Shown: in pieces, positions 1 through 9,561 of the stretch
Layout of the letters: each line of letters opens with the position of its first letter
How positions within the stretch are numbered: position 1 is the first letter of the stretch
Source of the DNA: an uncultured Blautia sp.
GTDB taxonomy: Bacteria; Bacillota; Clostridia; Lachnospirales; Lachnospiraceae
Length of the DNA stretch: 37,131 nucleotides
Direction of reading: 5' to 3'
Assembly (NCBI GenBank): GCA_934426285.1
Contig: CAKRYE010000020.1
Span: 1-37,131 of the forward strand
Notes under the pieces: model-generated
Database searches by the model: none
Seen by the model: only the letters and a program-made list of their open reading frames with translations
Told to the model about the DNA's origin: nothing
Made by a program: the position numbers and the translations under genes

Positions 1-563
1 TCTTCTTCAAGGCTTAATCCAAAGTGTCCCATTCTATGTTTCAGATGTTCATAGAACCACTCTGCATCCGATTTATAGAAGAACTCTTTAATGTCTGCAT
101 CTAATACATAGCTTGTTGGTTTTCTCTCCAACATCAGGTTTAATTTTCGGGTTGCTTTATGACATCCCCTGTTGGGTCAGAATCCCATCATTTCATCATA
201 GAATATGGGTTCAAACACCGCTTCCAGTATTCTGCGCAGGGCTTCCTGCACCAGCTTATCTTCATAACAATAAATACTGAGCGGTCGCATCTTTCCATTA
301 TCCTTTGGTATTTCCACCATTCTTGCCGGTTTCGGCTTATAGGACTTCTTCTTTAGACGTTCTATAAGAGCGTTTATGTTTTCTTCCAGACTTCTCCCGT
401 ATTCCTCTTTGGTAATCCCATCAATTCCTACAGCTTTCGTTCCATCCATCTGGGTATGGCAGCTCTTAAGCATTTCCTTATTAATCAAATGTCCTAAAGA
501 CGTAAATACCATATCAGGATTTTCCTTTGATAATTGTGATATTCTCGCCAATTTCGTTTCCAT
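1..563 (-). pseudogene. group II intron reverse transcriptase/maturase, broken and cut by window edge
   Basis: The minus-strand reading frame starts METKLARISQ and has the N-terminal hallmarks of a bacterial group II intron-encoded protein: KAVGIDGITKEEY, MRPLSIYCYEDKLVQEAL and the end of an FRPNRGCH motif. The Arg of that motif is replaced by a TGA stop at 177-179, consistent with a single CGA to TGA change. The same frame then continues without stops to the window edge (NRGCHKATRKLNLMLERKP, then DADIKEFF). Right after DADIKEFF, near 75-83, the protein jumps to YKSDAEWFYEHLKHRMGHFG. In intact relatives that segment lies downstream of the catalytic YADD box, so the middle of the RT domain including YADD appears deleted. 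This is inferred from remembered family layout. The gene is almost certainly inactive, and any maturase or endonuclease domain lies outside the window. Confidence 0.85.
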
Positions 564-1083
564 TAGTACCTCTATCTCTGTGTATAGCTAATGTTTCCTC
601 TTTGATATAGTTTCGCAGGCCAGAACTGTGAGGAACAGTTCTCTCTCGACTTCCCTCTGGTATTTATTTTGTTCATACCTTCATCAGTACTATTCGGGCC
701 TCCGACTACCTGCATTTCTTTTGCCATCCTTCTTTTGGTTGTCAGGCATACTTTCTGTTTACACACTACAGAAGAAAATGCAGGTTCTCTCCAGTTGATA
801 TATATTCCCTGTATAACATGAATAGTTCCAACCAACACCGCAGAGGTATGTAAAATCTCACCATAACGATAAATACATATGTTGTCTTCCATCCAGACCA
901 CGATGTCGACCCTCTGGTGACTTTGGGATTTCGGTGCTCAATAGCTATCCCTGTTATCTTGCTGTCTACGCTTAACCTGCAACGTTACCGCAACAGACTC
1001 AAGACTCGCTTCAAATGCTGTGGTTAACAGCTTATTTGATGGGGCTTCCACCCACCGGACTATATACCCTTAGCTGGACGCAC
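564..1083 (-). mobile_element. 5' RNA portion of the group II intron
   Basis: This 520-base stretch precedes the intron-encoded protein on the minus strand and has no convincing protein. At 1083 the minus strand begins GTGCGTCCAGCTAAGGG, which matches the conserved GUGYG 5' end of group II introns. The following sequence (GGTATATAGTCCGGTGGGTGGAAG) resembles the start of domain I. The long frame at 572-901 has no known domain and is read as a shadow of structured intron RNA. Domains V and VI would lie left of the window. The exact boundary at 1083 is an inference from the consensus. Confidence 0.65.
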
Positions 1084-1220
1084 GGTCTGACCCCAATGTG
1101 CTGCGTGAATTTGTCTAACTCATCACTGAAGTAACGAGAATGCGATGTGCAGTTATTCAAAGCAGAAAAATACGGAAGAATCTGCCGCATCGTAATATTC
1201 ATCACTAATTCTTTCATCAT
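1084..1220 (-). pseudogene. degenerate ORF fragment interrupted by the group II intron
   Basis: On the minus strand this reads MMKELVMNITMRQILPYFSA and continues to TQHIG, where the intron 5' end interrupts it. I do not recognise the protein family. The same N-terminal motif (NIT-RQ-LP---S) can be translated from the plus strand at 5854-5956, and partly at 2883-2950 and 4579-4615. It is therefore a repeated, decaying gene fragment, most plausibly of a transposase or other mobile gene. Start-like ATGs are present but there is no clear ribosome binding site. Confidence 0.5.
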
Positions 1221-1250
1221 CTATTATATATTTTTTTATAATTAATTAAA

Positions 1251-2807
1251 CTACTTCACCCCCAAACTATTTTTTGCTACTAGATGTTTAATAATATCAG
1301 TTGAATCCTTAAAAATATTAGTTCTATGATATAAACATAAATACATTAGGTTTGGTAATATTGCACATATTATTCCTTTTACAATTACCTCAGAAACCCC
1401 AGACATATTAATACAATTACATATTCCATAGGTAATTAAACCTACACCTACTGTAACTAAACCATATTTTATATGTACTAAATAAAACGAACATGGGGAT
1501 TTTTTAAAATATAATTTAAACAATATTGAAGTTCCACTTACAAAATTGATAAAAATAATTGTTAAAATTGTAGCTATCAATATACCAGAAATTCCCCAAT
1601 AATAACCCAATATCAAGTTTAAACCTAAATTTCCTATTGTCTCTAAAATATACCATATTCTACACTCATGGTATAACCCTCTTGCCTCTAAATAAACCCC
1701 TTTGGTATATGTCATTGAAATAACATAAAAATAAATACAAAAGAGTAACATATCTAAAGTTGATAAAAGTAAGTCAGCATTACCTCGCATCCATACCTTC
1801 ATAAATGGTTGATATAGACAACTCATACAAATAGTACACCATCCAACAACCCACATAAACATAAATGTAAACCTTTTACAATCATAATAATTTTTATCTA
1901 CATTTTCCCTCACTAAGCTGTTGCCAATACTCGCTTGAATAGCACGAACAATTATTCCCATTATTCCATAAACTGCCGCATAAATATAGAAATAATTATC
2001 ATAAATTGCCACTGCTATTAATCCCATAAAAGAAGACAACACAATATTATCAATAGAATTCCTTGCAATATCACAAACCCTATTAACCAAAGATGCTTTA
2101 ACTTGTTTCACAAATTCATCCTTAACCTCTTCTGAGATGATACCTTTAGGAACTATTTGTGGAAATACACGTCTTGATGCCTTCTCAAGCAATACATTAT
2201 TTATAATAGTACATAACGGCAAAACTATTACATAACAATAATAACTTTTAAACAAAAACAATAATACTAATTGGGTAAATCGACTCACTATTAAAGTTAC
2301 TGTGTAAATATTACTAACAATGTCATCTCTTTGCATCGCCACTAATAATGTGCTCTTGTACGCAAATAGCATATATGATACAGAAGTATTAATAAGATAA
2401 ATTAAAAAAAGTATATATATATTTATAGTATTGGGATAACCTCCAGAAATTAAATTAGGAACAAATGGCATTAATATCAAACCAGTTACCAATATAACTA
2501 TACCCATAGCAAAATATACTTTTTTAAGAAAGGCCATAATTGAGCAAACTGAAGAAGTATCATTTTCTGCTATTGGTTTATACAAAATAAATGTTACCGC
2601 AGAAGAAAAACCTAATTCAGATAAATTTAGCACTTGTAAGATAGAAGAAAATAGCCCAGATAATCCCTGATATTCAGCACCTAAAATATATAATATAACT
2701 GTTCTTACAGCAAATGTTAAAATAATATTAACAATTTGTTTTAACATACCACTCACTAAATTTCTTTTCGAATTTTTAAGTCTTGATTTATATGTTGTAC
2801 TATTCAT
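1251..2807 (-). CDS. wzx: Wzx-type polysaccharide flippase (MATE/PST superfamily)
   Basis: The 518-residue product is very hydrophobic, with roughly 12-14 predicted membrane helices. The length and N-terminal layout (KNSKRNLVSGMLKQIVNIIL, then ILGAEYQGLSGLFSSIL) are those of Gram-positive PST-family lipid-linked oligosaccharide flippases. Its expected role is to move undecaprenyl-linked repeat units across the membrane for the polymerase encoded at 4680-5819. It is the last recognisable gene of the minus-strand polysaccharide operon and sits next to the intron and IS-like debris. The ribosome binding site is weak (AAGG about 12 bases upstream of ATG). The coding sequence is very AT-rich, typical of exchanged serotype genes. 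Confidence 0.9.
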   Translation of the reverse strand: MNSTTYKSRLKNSKRNLVSGMLKQIVNIILTFAVRTVILYILGAEYQGLSGLFSSILQVLNLSELGFSSAVTFILYKPIAENDTSSVCSIMAFLKKVYFAMGIVILVTGLILMPFVPNLISGGYPNTINIYILFLIYLINTSVSYMLFAYKSTLLVAMQRDDIVSNIYTVTLIVSRFTQLVLLFLFKSYYCYVIVLPLCTIINNVLLEKASRRVFPQIVPKGIISEEVKDEFVKQVKASLVNRVCDIARNSIDNIVLSSFMGLIAVAIYDNYFYIYAAVYGIMGIIVRAIQASIGNSLVRENVDKNYYDCKRFTFMFMWVVGWCTICMSCLYQPFMKVWMRGNADLLLSTLDMLLFCIYFYVISMTYTKGVYLEARGLYHECRIWYILETIGNLGLNLILGYYWGISGILIATILTIIFINFVSGTSILFKLYFKKSPCSFYLVHIKYGLVTVGVGLITYGICNCINMSGVSEVIVKGIICAILPNLMYLCLYHRTNIFKDSTDIIKHLVAKNSLGVK

Positions 2808-2882
2808 TCAATATCTTTACCTTATTAACTACTATTAAGAAGTTCTTCCTTTCCACAAAATTTCAAACCTACCGAAATAAAA

Positions 2883-2950
2883 AGGTTCTTCCACGAATAT
2901 CTATATTTCATGATTTGCCAAAAGCAGAATAACCATATTTCTCAGTAATA
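2883..2950 (+). repeat. decayed ORF-fragment repeat, copy 1
   Basis: The sequence GGTTCTTCCACGAATATCTA through TTTCATGATTTGCCAAAA and AGAATAACCATATTTCTCAG is closely matched at 5889-5950. Read on the plus strand it gives VLPRISIFHDLPKAE, stop, PYFSV, aligning with the translated copies at 5854-5956 and (on the minus strand) 1084-1220. It lies in the 280-base gap between wzx and manC, which otherwise holds nothing I can name. Confidence 0.65.
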
Positions 2951-3086
2951 AGCACTACACTATTTTAAAGTTTGAACTTTATATGTGATAAAATACTACT
3001 GTCATGCTGCCCTCTATTCTTCTTATTGTTCACTCTACAATGTCTCTACGATATTATTTTCCTAGAATAAATGAGAATTACCCCTT

Positions 3087-4400
3087 TCATTTAAGAGGAA
3101 ATTTACATTTATCATCAATACTTATTTCCTTGCCAAGTTGTACTTCGATAATCATTAAATCAGTTTTCGCAAATATTGTATGTCGACATCCTGCCTTCAT
3201 TGTTATTACATCCCCAGGAAGAACATTTTTCTCTATTCCATCCAGAACACTTTTTCCCTCTCCACTAACAATAACCCATACCTCATCACGACGTGAATGA
3301 CTATGATAATTCATCCCATCACCCGCTTTAATGTTTACCTTAATTGTTAAACTATCACTACTTGTGTCAATAACCCTAAAATTCCCCCATGATTTTTCAG
3401 CAAATCTTGCCTCACTTTTAAATAATTCCGTATATTTTTTTATATTAACTGATTTCTCTTTATCTGATACTAATATACCATCAGGGCTTGCAGAAATCAC
3501 AACATTATTCAGTCCCATGACAATAATGGGTATATCTAATTCATTTATAATATTTACTCCTTCACATGTATCATCTTTTATAGCTTCACCAATAACAGAA
3601 TCCTCCATTACTTCTGTAAGTGTATTCCAAGTTCCTAAATCTTTCCACTCTCCAGCAAATCTCATCACTTGGATTTTATCTTCTTTTTCAACAACCGCAT
3701 AGTCAAAAGATATTTTAGGTTGTACTTTATATTTACTAAACAAATCTGTATAATCTGTATAGTTTATAAGTTCGTGAGATTTTTGAATTAAATAACGCAA
3801 TTTAAATGCAAAAACGCCACTGTTCCATAACGCACCTTGTTCAATGTATTTCTTCGCTGTATCTTCTGTAGGTTTTTCTCTAAAAAATCTAACATTGCTT
3901 ATATTTAAATCATCTATTGGAATAATATAACCATATTTTTCCGAAGGATATGTAGGCTCTATTCCCATAAGGACAAGATTCGACTCATCTTTTTTCACCT
4001 GAAAAGAAAGTTTTTTCAAAGCAACAAAATAATCTTCATTCACATATGGATCAACAGGACACACAATCACTGGTTCATCTAAATCAATTCCTTTTACATC
4101 TTTTAAATACGCTGCCGCTAACGCTATTGCTGGAAAAGTATCTCTCCTACATGGTTCAACTGAAATACCAACTTTATTTCCAAGTTGATTATGTATTACA
4201 GAAACCTGCGTTTTACTAGTTGCAATTGTAATAGTTGCATTTTTATCCACTTTTTTTATTTGTCGATACATTCTCTGCACCATAGACTCATAAGTACCAT
4301 CTTCATTTTTAAATATTTTAACGAATTGTTTTGAACGAATATCATTTGAAAGTGGCCATAACCTCTTCCCTGATCCTCCCGACAATAATATTATGTTCAT
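3087..4400 (-). CDS. manC: mannose-1-phosphate guanylyltransferase with C-terminal cupin (ManC type)
   Basis: The 437-residue protein opens with the nucleotidyltransferase signature LSGGSGKRLWPLS followed by RSKQFVKIF, and contains the FxEKP segment (RFFREKP) and the NSGVFAF loop. These define GDP-mannose pyrophosphorylases of the ManC/CpsB class. The last 110 or so residues (ARFAEKSWGNFRV, YHSHSRRDEVWVIVSGEG, PGDVITMKAGCRH) form a cupin like the phosphomannose isomerase half of bifunctional ManC/AlgA proteins. It would make GDP-mannose from mannose-1-phosphate and GTP in the cytoplasm, feeding Gmd (7286-8329) and Per (6178-7281). An AGGAG sequence lies 12 bases before the ATG. Whether the cupin retains isomerase activity cannot be told from sequence alone. 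Confidence 0.93.
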   Translation of the reverse strand: MNIILLSGGSGKRLWPLSNDIRSKQFVKIFKNEDGTYESMVQRMYRQIKKVDKNATITIATSKTQVSVIHNQLGNKVGISVEPCRRDTFPAIALAAAYLKDVKGIDLDEPVIVCPVDPYVNEDYFVALKKLSFQVKKDESNLVLMGIEPTYPSEKYGYIIPIDDLNISNVRFFREKPTEDTAKKYIEQGALWNSGVFAFKLRYLIQKSHELINYTDYTDLFSKYKVQPKISFDYAVVEKEDKIQVMRFAGEWKDLGTWNTLTEVMEDSVIGEAIKDDTCEGVNIINELDIPIIVMGLNNVVISASPDGILVSDKEKSVNIKKYTELFKSEARFAEKSWGNFRVIDTSSDSLTIKVNIKAGDGMNYHSHSRRDEVWVIVSGEGKSVLDGIEKNVLPGDVITMKAGCRHTIFAKTDLMIIEVQLGKEISIDDKCKFPLK

Positions 4401-4578
4401 AGTATTTTCTATCTCCTAATTATCATGCAGTATTTTGCATATTATACGCTAAGACTTCACATACCTAAAATAGGATTCATGCCTTATTAATGTGGGAAAT
4501 TTTAGTTATATATACTCTTCATAAAAATCTCACTAAACTTCCTCAAAAATCAAAAAGAAATCCTCTATACCCTAACCC

Positions 4579-4615
4579 TTGGTTTTTCCACAAGCATCCA
4601 TATTTTTTATAAAGG
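4579..4615 (+). repeat. decayed ORF-fragment repeat, copy 2 (partial)
   Basis: TTGGTTTTTCCACAAGCATCCATATTTTTTATAAA is a diverged match to the core of the copies at 2883 and 5889 (GGTTCTTCC-C-AATATC-ATATTT). Its plus-strand translation VFPQASIFFIKAK aligns with VLPQISIFHDLTK of copy 3. It lies in the 279-base gap upstream of manC. The identification is weaker than for the other copies because the match is short. Confidence 0.4.
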
Positions 4616-4679
4616 CAAAGAGTAACATGCATCAGGAATTCTCATTTTGACAATGACTTATGCCAAATTTTAATTTAAT

Positions 4680-5819
4680 TTATTCAAACAAATTAACAAA
4701 ACGATACGCAAATCCATAAGATAAACTTCGTCTTGATATTATAAACAATGCATAAAACAAAACCAAAACTATTACAATTGCTTCTTTTATTTTTCTATTT
4801 CTATAATCATCTTTAATATAGCTTTTAAAAAAATATCCCCACATTAACAACCTTGGTAAATAATAATACATTGTAAGTCTATAGGCTCCCAATATTATTA
4901 CAGGAATTATTAATACTAAACTATAAATACCTGCTAGTATAGCTATGTTTTCTCTAAAATCATTTTTTTTTCTAAAATACAACATATATAACGCAAGAAA
5001 TCCAGATAATAATATAGACCAATTTCCCAATAATGTTGGTGTCATATCTTGGCCTGACATATAATATGAATATCTTGTATTAAAAAAATATTTCCTTGCA
5101 AACAAACATATAATATATGTTACAATTAATGCAATTATCAAAACAAATACACTTTGAGCAAAATTTATCTTCCTAGTCCGCCCAATCAACCAATACATCA
5201 TAATAAAAGGAATATTCACAATTAGAGTGGTTTGAAAAAAAGTGCCAATTATTGTTAAAACAAGTGCCTTTTTAAATTTATTATTTTTCAAAGCGCCAAA
5301 AGAAAATAAAATAAAAGTACCCCCCATAGCACTTCTCATAATATTCATATCATAAAAAAACTGTGTAGATGCTAATACCAAAAAAGTCAAGAAACAATCA
5401 TTATTCCAAAATTGTTTTATAAAAAAAGTGTAACCAGCTGCAATAAAAATACTAGCAAAAAAGAAATACACAGTATAATTGTCCGTAATATGTCTAACTA
5501 TATAATTAAATAATTTATATAATGGCTCTAAATCAACATTCCACATATTATTGTAACTAATTGCAGCTTGAAAAGTTTTAACATAATAGTCTGTATCTGC
5601 TCCATAAGAAATATCTTTAAATGTATAAAGAAACACAAGCATTATATATATAAGAAAATAGTATATATTAATACTCATCTTATGTTTTCTAGTTACTACT
5701 ATAGTTTTCGTATTACTACATAATGCCTTTTTATTCAAAAGACATAACATCACTCCCACTGCTAGTATAATAATAAATGTCGCACTATCCCAATATTGAC
5801 CAAATTCAAAAAATTTCAC
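4680..5819 (-). CDS. wzy: Wzy/EpsG-like polysaccharide polymerase
   Basis: The 379-residue protein is almost entirely hydrophobic, with about ten membrane helices. The motif DISYGADTDYYVKTFQ in the first extracytoplasmic loop and the later FFYDMNIMRSAMGG segment are typical of EpsG-family polymerases. It would polymerise flipped repeat units outside the membrane. The chosen start is the GTG at 5819, preceded by GAGGAG with a nine-base spacer; an ATG six bases upstream is out of frame. It sits between manC and per in the AT-rich cassette. Polymerases diverge strongly, so the assignment rests on topology, the loop motif and the neighbourhood. The gene symbol is a role name. Confidence 0.8.
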   Translation of the reverse strand: MKFFEFGQYWDSATFIIILAVGVMLCLLNKKALCSNTKTIVVTRKHKMSINIYYFLIYIMLVFLYTFKDISYGADTDYYVKTFQAAISYNNMWNVDLEPLYKLFNYIVRHITDNYTVYFFFASIFIAAGYTFFIKQFWNNDCFLTFLVLASTQFFYDMNIMRSAMGGTFILFSFGALKNNKFKKALVLTIIGTFFQTTLIVNIPFIMMYWLIGRTRKINFAQSVFVLIIALIVTYIICLFARKYFFNTRYSYYMSGQDMTPTLLGNWSILLSGFLALYMLYFRKKNDFRENIAILAGIYSLVLIIPVIILGAYRLTMYYYLPRLLMWGYFFKSYIKDDYRNRKIKEAIVIVLVLFYALFIISRRSLSYGFAYRFVNLFE

Positions 5820-5853
5820 TTCATTTCACTCCTCATATTTAACTAATCATACA

Positions 5854-5956
5854 AAAGCACTTATTAGATTGAATATTACGATACGGCAGGTTCTTCCGCA
5901 AATATCCATATTTCATGATTTAACCAAAATAGAATACCCCTATTTCTCAGTATTTT
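5854..5956 (+). repeat. decayed ORF-fragment repeat, copy 3 (longest intergenic copy)
   Basis: The plus strand reads KALIRLNITIRQVLPQISIF and continues HDLTKIEYPYFSVF, aligning with MKELVMNITMRQILPYFSAL on the minus strand at 1084-1220. At DNA level, GAATATTACGATACGGCAGGTTCTTCCG differs from that fragment at only a few positions. It is a remnant of the same unidentified gene in the opposite orientation to the operon. Confidence 0.65.
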
Positions 5957-6177
5957 CTGCTTTTCATTAAACTTCAAAACGAGAAAATGCGAAATAATTA
6001 AAGAACTCCGGAATAATCACCAAACTTTGAAGTGTAAACTGATGATATATATATCACAAAGTTTCAATTGTCTACTTGTTCGCAAAATACAAACAACCAA
6101 GATTTCTAAATCGGTTTCCAACTGATAGAACGACTTAAATTCTATAAATAAAATAGTAGCAATTCAAACATTTAAAA
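5957..6177. other. AT-rich intergenic stretch with nested dyad symmetry
   Basis: No coding sequence is visible between the repeat copy and the end of per. At 6022-6064 there is an inverted repeat AAACTTTG...CAAAGTTT enclosing a perfect 14-base palindrome TGATATATATATCA (6043-6056). It could be the end of a lost insertion sequence, a weak terminator or a protein-binding site. Nothing in the sequence decides between these. Confidence 0.35.
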
Positions 6178-7281
6178 TCACTCTGTTATTGCCTTTCTCA
6201 AACAATCAACTATATATTTCACATGATTTTCTGTAATCTGTGAATGGGTTGGAAGATTAATTCCCCTTTTACTAATTTGTTCTGCATTTTTGCAATTTAA
6301 CATAGGATTATAATATGGCGGCATTACATGCATTGGATAAAAAACAGGTCTCATTTCGATATTTTGTTTTTCCATATAGTCCATAACTTCATCCCTACTC
6401 TTTTTTATTTTATTTGAAAGTACAATCGTATACATCCAATATGAATGTACAGCATTTTTAGGTATTCTTTGTTCTACAACCCCCTCTACACCCTTTAGGT
6501 ATTTTTTATAAAGGCTTGCCACCCTAATTCTCTCACTCATATGCCACTCAATTTTTTCTAACTGTCCTAAACCAACTGCAGCTTGCATATTTGTCATTCT
6601 ATAATTGTATGCAAGTTCAAGGTGCCAATATTTCTTTTTTAAATCAACTCCCTGCGATCTTAAAAACTTCATTCTTTTATACAATTTTTCGTCATTAGTT
6701 ACAAGCATACCACCTTCTCCAGAAGTGATAATTTTATTCCCAAAAAAGCTAAAAGAACCAATTGTACCAATAGAACCAACTCGTTTTTCATTCCACATTG
6801 CTCCATGAGCTTCAGCAGCATCTTCAATAACTGGTATTTTATACTTTTTAGAAATTTTCATTATTTCTGTCATATTTGCAGGTAAACCGTAAAGATGAAC
6901 CGGTATTATTGCTTTAGTTTTTTTCGTAATAGCCCTTTCAATTTCAGAAGGGTCAATGTTCCAAGTATCAAATTCACTATCAACAAAAACAGGTATTGCT
7001 CCACAATATCTTACCGCATTAGCGGTTGCTATGTAAGTTAATGTAGGCATAATAACTTCATCTCCTGGTCCTATTCCCAATGCAAGAAGTGCTAGATGTA
7101 ACGTCACTGTACCATTACTACATGCTAATGCATATTTTACTCCACAAAATTCCGCAAATTTTTTTTGAAATTCATCAATAAAGCGTCCATTAGCAGATAC
7201 CCAACCTGTGTCAATACATTCATTAAGATATTTCTTTTCATTGCCATTAAATATCGGCATTGCAATAGATATTCTTTCCAT
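6178..7281 (-). CDS. per: GDP-perosamine synthase (DegT/DnrJ/EryC1/StrS aminotransferase)
   Basis: This PLP-dependent sugar aminotransferase (367 residues from MERISIAMP) aligns along its length with Per/RfbE enzymes as I remember them: CSNGTVTLHLALLALGI, GDEVIMPTLTYIA, IPVHLYGLP, SFSFFGNKIITSGEGGM, YNYRMTN and RPVFYPMHVMPP. The Lys of FFGNK is the PLP-binding residue. It would aminate GDP-4-keto-6-deoxymannose, the Gmd product, to GDP-perosamine. The start at 7281 is preferred because AGGAG lies ten bases upstream. An ATG at 7299 would overlap gmd and lacks a ribosome binding site. A related use of UDP-4-keto-6-deoxy-GlcNAc made by the CapD homologue cannot be excluded, but gmd lies immediately upstream. 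Confidence 0.9.
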   Translation of the reverse strand: MERISIAMPIFNGNEKKYLNECIDTGWVSANGRFIDEFQKKFAEFCGVKYALACSNGTVTLHLALLALGIGPGDEVIMPTLTYIATANAVRYCGAIPVFVDSEFDTWNIDPSEIERAITKKTKAIIPVHLYGLPANMTEIMKISKKYKIPVIEDAAEAHGAMWNEKRVGSIGTIGSFSFFGNKIITSGEGGMLVTNDEKLYKRMKFLRSQGVDLKKKYWHLELAYNYRMTNMQAAVGLGQLEKIEWHMSERIRVASLYKKYLKGVEGVVEQRIPKNAVHSYWMYTIVLSNKIKKSRDEVMDYMEKQNIEMRPVFYPMHVMPPYYNPMLNCKNAEQISKRGINLPTHSQITENHVKYIVDCLRKAITE

Positions 7282-7285
7282 TTTG

Positions 7286-8329
7286 CTAAATCTCCTCATA
7301 AACGTTTTTTTCTTTTTTTGCTAATTCTCTATCATGTTTTGCCATAATATTAACAAGCTCTTCATAACTTGTTTCCTGAGGATTCCATCCAAGAATATTC
7401 TTTGCCTTTGTAGGATCTCCCAAAAGATTATCTACATCAGTTGGACGAAACCAATGAGGATTTACGCAAACTAACATTTTTCCAGTTTTTACATCATATC
7501 CTTTCTCATTTATACCAGTACCTTTCCAATATATTTTTATGCCATTTACTGCAAATGCTTTTTCTGTAAAGTCTCTAACAGTATGTTGTTCACCAGTTGC
7601 TATAACAAAATCATCCGGTGTGTTTTGTTGCAAAATCAACCACATGCATTTAACATAATCCTTAGCATAACCCCAATCCCGAAGGGAATTTAAATTTCCT
7701 AATTCTAAATGATCCTGAAGTCCCTCCGCAATACGTCCAGCAGCTAAAGTAATTTTTCTTGTCACAAAATTTTCACCACGCCGCTCAGATTCATGATTAA
7801 AAAGAATCCCATTAGCTGCAAACATATTATATGCCTTTCTGTATTCCTTTATTATCCAGAATCCATATTGCTTAGCAATTGCATACGGACTATATGGATG
7901 AAACGGGGTAGTTTCTTTTTGTGGAATTTCTTCTACTTTCCCATAAAGTTCCGAAGTAGAAGCTTGATATATTTTCGTTTTATTACATAAACCAAGAATA
8001 CGGCATGACTCTAAAATGCGCAAAACACCAAGTGCATCAACATCACCAGAATACTCCGGTACATCAAAAGATACCTGTACATGACTCTGTGCTGCTAGAT
8101 TATAAATTTCATTCGGTTGAACGATTGAAATAATACGCACCAGAGAACTACTATCAGCTAAATCTCCTTCATGCAAAATAATTTTATTCATGATATGATC
8201 AATTCTAAAAGTGTTTGGACTAGATGATCGTCGTACAATACCATGCACTTCATACCCTTTTTCTAATAAAAATTCTGCTAAATATGAACCATCCTGTCCT
8301 GTTATTCCCGTAATTAATGCCTTTTTCAT
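7286..8329 (-). CDS. gmd: GDP-mannose 4,6-dehydratase
   Basis: The 347-residue extended SDR starts [20 protein letters not shown], the Gmd Rossmann signature. It contains the catalytic SELYG segment, the [11 protein letters not shown]xxxK motif and [19 protein letters not shown], which is characteristic of GDP-mannose dehydratases. It converts GDP-mannose to GDP-4-keto-6-deoxymannose, the substrate of the following per gene, four bases away. The start at 8329 is chosen because AAAGGAG lies just upstream; an ATG eight codons earlier would overlap the upstream glycosyltransferase. No GDP-fucose synthase (WcaG) is present in the window, which points to perosamine rather than fucose. Confidence 0.96.
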   Translation of the reverse strand: MKKALITGITGQDGSYLAEFLLEKGYEVHGIVRRSSSPNTFRIDHIMNKIILHEGDLADSSSLVRIISIVQPNEIYNLAAQSHVQVSFDVPEYSGDVDALGVLRILESCRILGLCNKTKIYQASTSELYGKVEEIPQKETTPFHPYSPYAIAKQYGFWIIKEYRKAYNMFAANGILFNHESERRGENFVTRKITLAAGRIAEGLQDHLELGNLNSLRDWGYAKDYVKCMWLILQQNTPDDFVIATGEQHTVRDFTEKAFAVNGIKIYWKGTGINEKGYDVKTGKMLVCVNPHWFRPTDVDNLLGDPTKAKNILGWNPQETSYEELVNIMAKHDRELAKKEKNVYEEI

Positions 8330-8339
8330 TTTTTCTCCT

Positions 8340-9500
8340 TTACTTAGTGCCAATTATTAAGTCAAGTAATTTATCCATATCTTTGTTTTGTCTAAAGTAC
8401 AATTGCTCTAATCTGTCAAAAATTTTTCTTGTATCTATTTTATTTTCAACTGCTTGCATAATTCTATTTTCCATTTCCATAACATCATATGGATTACACC
8501 AATATACAGTATCTTTGTATATCTCAGGCAATGAACAAACCGAAGAAACCACGCACGTTTTTCCATACTTCATTGCTTCCATTGGAACATTTCCAAATCC
8601 CTCATTAAGTGTCGGATAAAAAAGAATATCACATTTTCTATATGCTTTTTCCAATTCCTCACTTGATACATATTCATAAAAAATAAAATGTTCTTTATTT
8701 TTAATAGAATCACGTATTCTTTTTGGTGCATTTCCATACACTCTCACTGAATAACCACTTAAATATTGTTTAGAGAACAATTCATCAATAGCTTTTAATC
8801 CACGGTAACTGTTTTTAATCCATCTATCCGCACTAATGAGCATAATATATTTATCTTCATTATCATATTGATTGCAAAAGCTAGTAATTTTCTGAGTAAT
8901 CGGATAAAAAACTTCAATTTTTTTATTTTTTATTATGTTAGGATAATTAATTCGTATCGAATATGCAGAATGAATTGAATCTGTTATTATTACATCAAAA
9001 TTATTGATAGTATTTTCATATACTGAATAATATTTTTCAAAAAGTGGCTTTTTTAATATTTTTTTTACTATTTCTTTCAATAATCCTTTTCCACGATAAT
9101 ACTTTAGAAGATATTTATCTGTTTGTTTTTCCACTGAACGCAAACCATGTAAAGTTCCTATACTAATAACATTTTGTGGAAAATTAAATTTATCATAATG
9201 ATAGGGCAAGCCAGAAAAAAATCTTACATCTCCATTTTGAGCGAACTCATTTACCCAATTAATAATTTCTGATAAACTGCAGACATTTTTTATACAAAAA
9301 TTTTTCTCTTTTATTGTACGTAATATCCAATCATCTAAAAATTTATTTGTTTCGTAACAAACAATTATCATTTCATTTGCTTTATTATAATATTTATCAG
9401 AAAATGCTCTAAATATAGTCTTAATATATTCTCCTCCACCATGATATATCGTTTTTCCAATTGGCTGAGCACTATATAAATCAATAACAATATATTTCAT
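8340..9500 (-). CDS. glycosyltransferase family 4
   Basis: The 386-residue protein has the GT-B C-terminal signature of GT4 enzymes: [15 protein letters not shown], then [21 protein letters not shown] (the E-x7-E pair) and [19 protein letters not shown]. It should transfer a sugar from a nucleotide donor to the lipid-linked repeat unit on the cytoplasmic face. Donor and linkage cannot be read from sequence; GDP-mannose or GDP-perosamine are reasonable given the neighbours. An AGGTGG ribosome binding site precedes the ATG. The gene ends ten bases before gmd begins, so the two are likely translated from one transcript. Confidence 0.88.
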   Translation of the reverse strand: MKYIVIDLYSAQPIGKTIYHGGGEYIKTIFRAFSDKYYNKANEMIIVCYETNKFLDDWILRTIKEKNFCIKNVCSLSEIINWVNEFAQNGDVRFFSGLPYHYDKFNFPQNVISIGTLHGLRSVEKQTDKYLLKYYRGKGLLKEIVKKILKKPLFEKYYSVYENTINNFDVIITDSIHSAYSIRINYPNIIKNKKIEVFYPITQKITSFCNQYDNEDKYIMLISADRWIKNSYRGLKAIDELFSKQYLSGYSVRVYGNAPKRIRDSIKNKEHFIFYEYVSSEELEKAYRKCDILFYPTLNEGFGNVPMEAMKYGKTCVVSSVCSLPEIYKDTVYWCNPYDVMEMENRIMQAVENKIDTRKIFDRLEQLYFRQNKDMDKLLDLIIGTK

Positions 9501-9561
9501 AATACCACCTGTGTTTTCAATAAACTAATCTAATATTTTTGTTCATAACCTCTCTATATCT

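Noticed and set aside
572..901. 109-residue minus-strand frame upstream of the intron protein
   Set aside because: It lies within the predicted structured RNA of the group II intron, has no recognisable domain and no ribosome binding site.
2883..2950. Repeat copies as conserved promoter or leader elements of wzx, manC and wzy
   Set aside because: Their plus-strand translations align as protein with a longer fragment elsewhere, and the plus orientation opposes the operon, so gene debris is the better reading.
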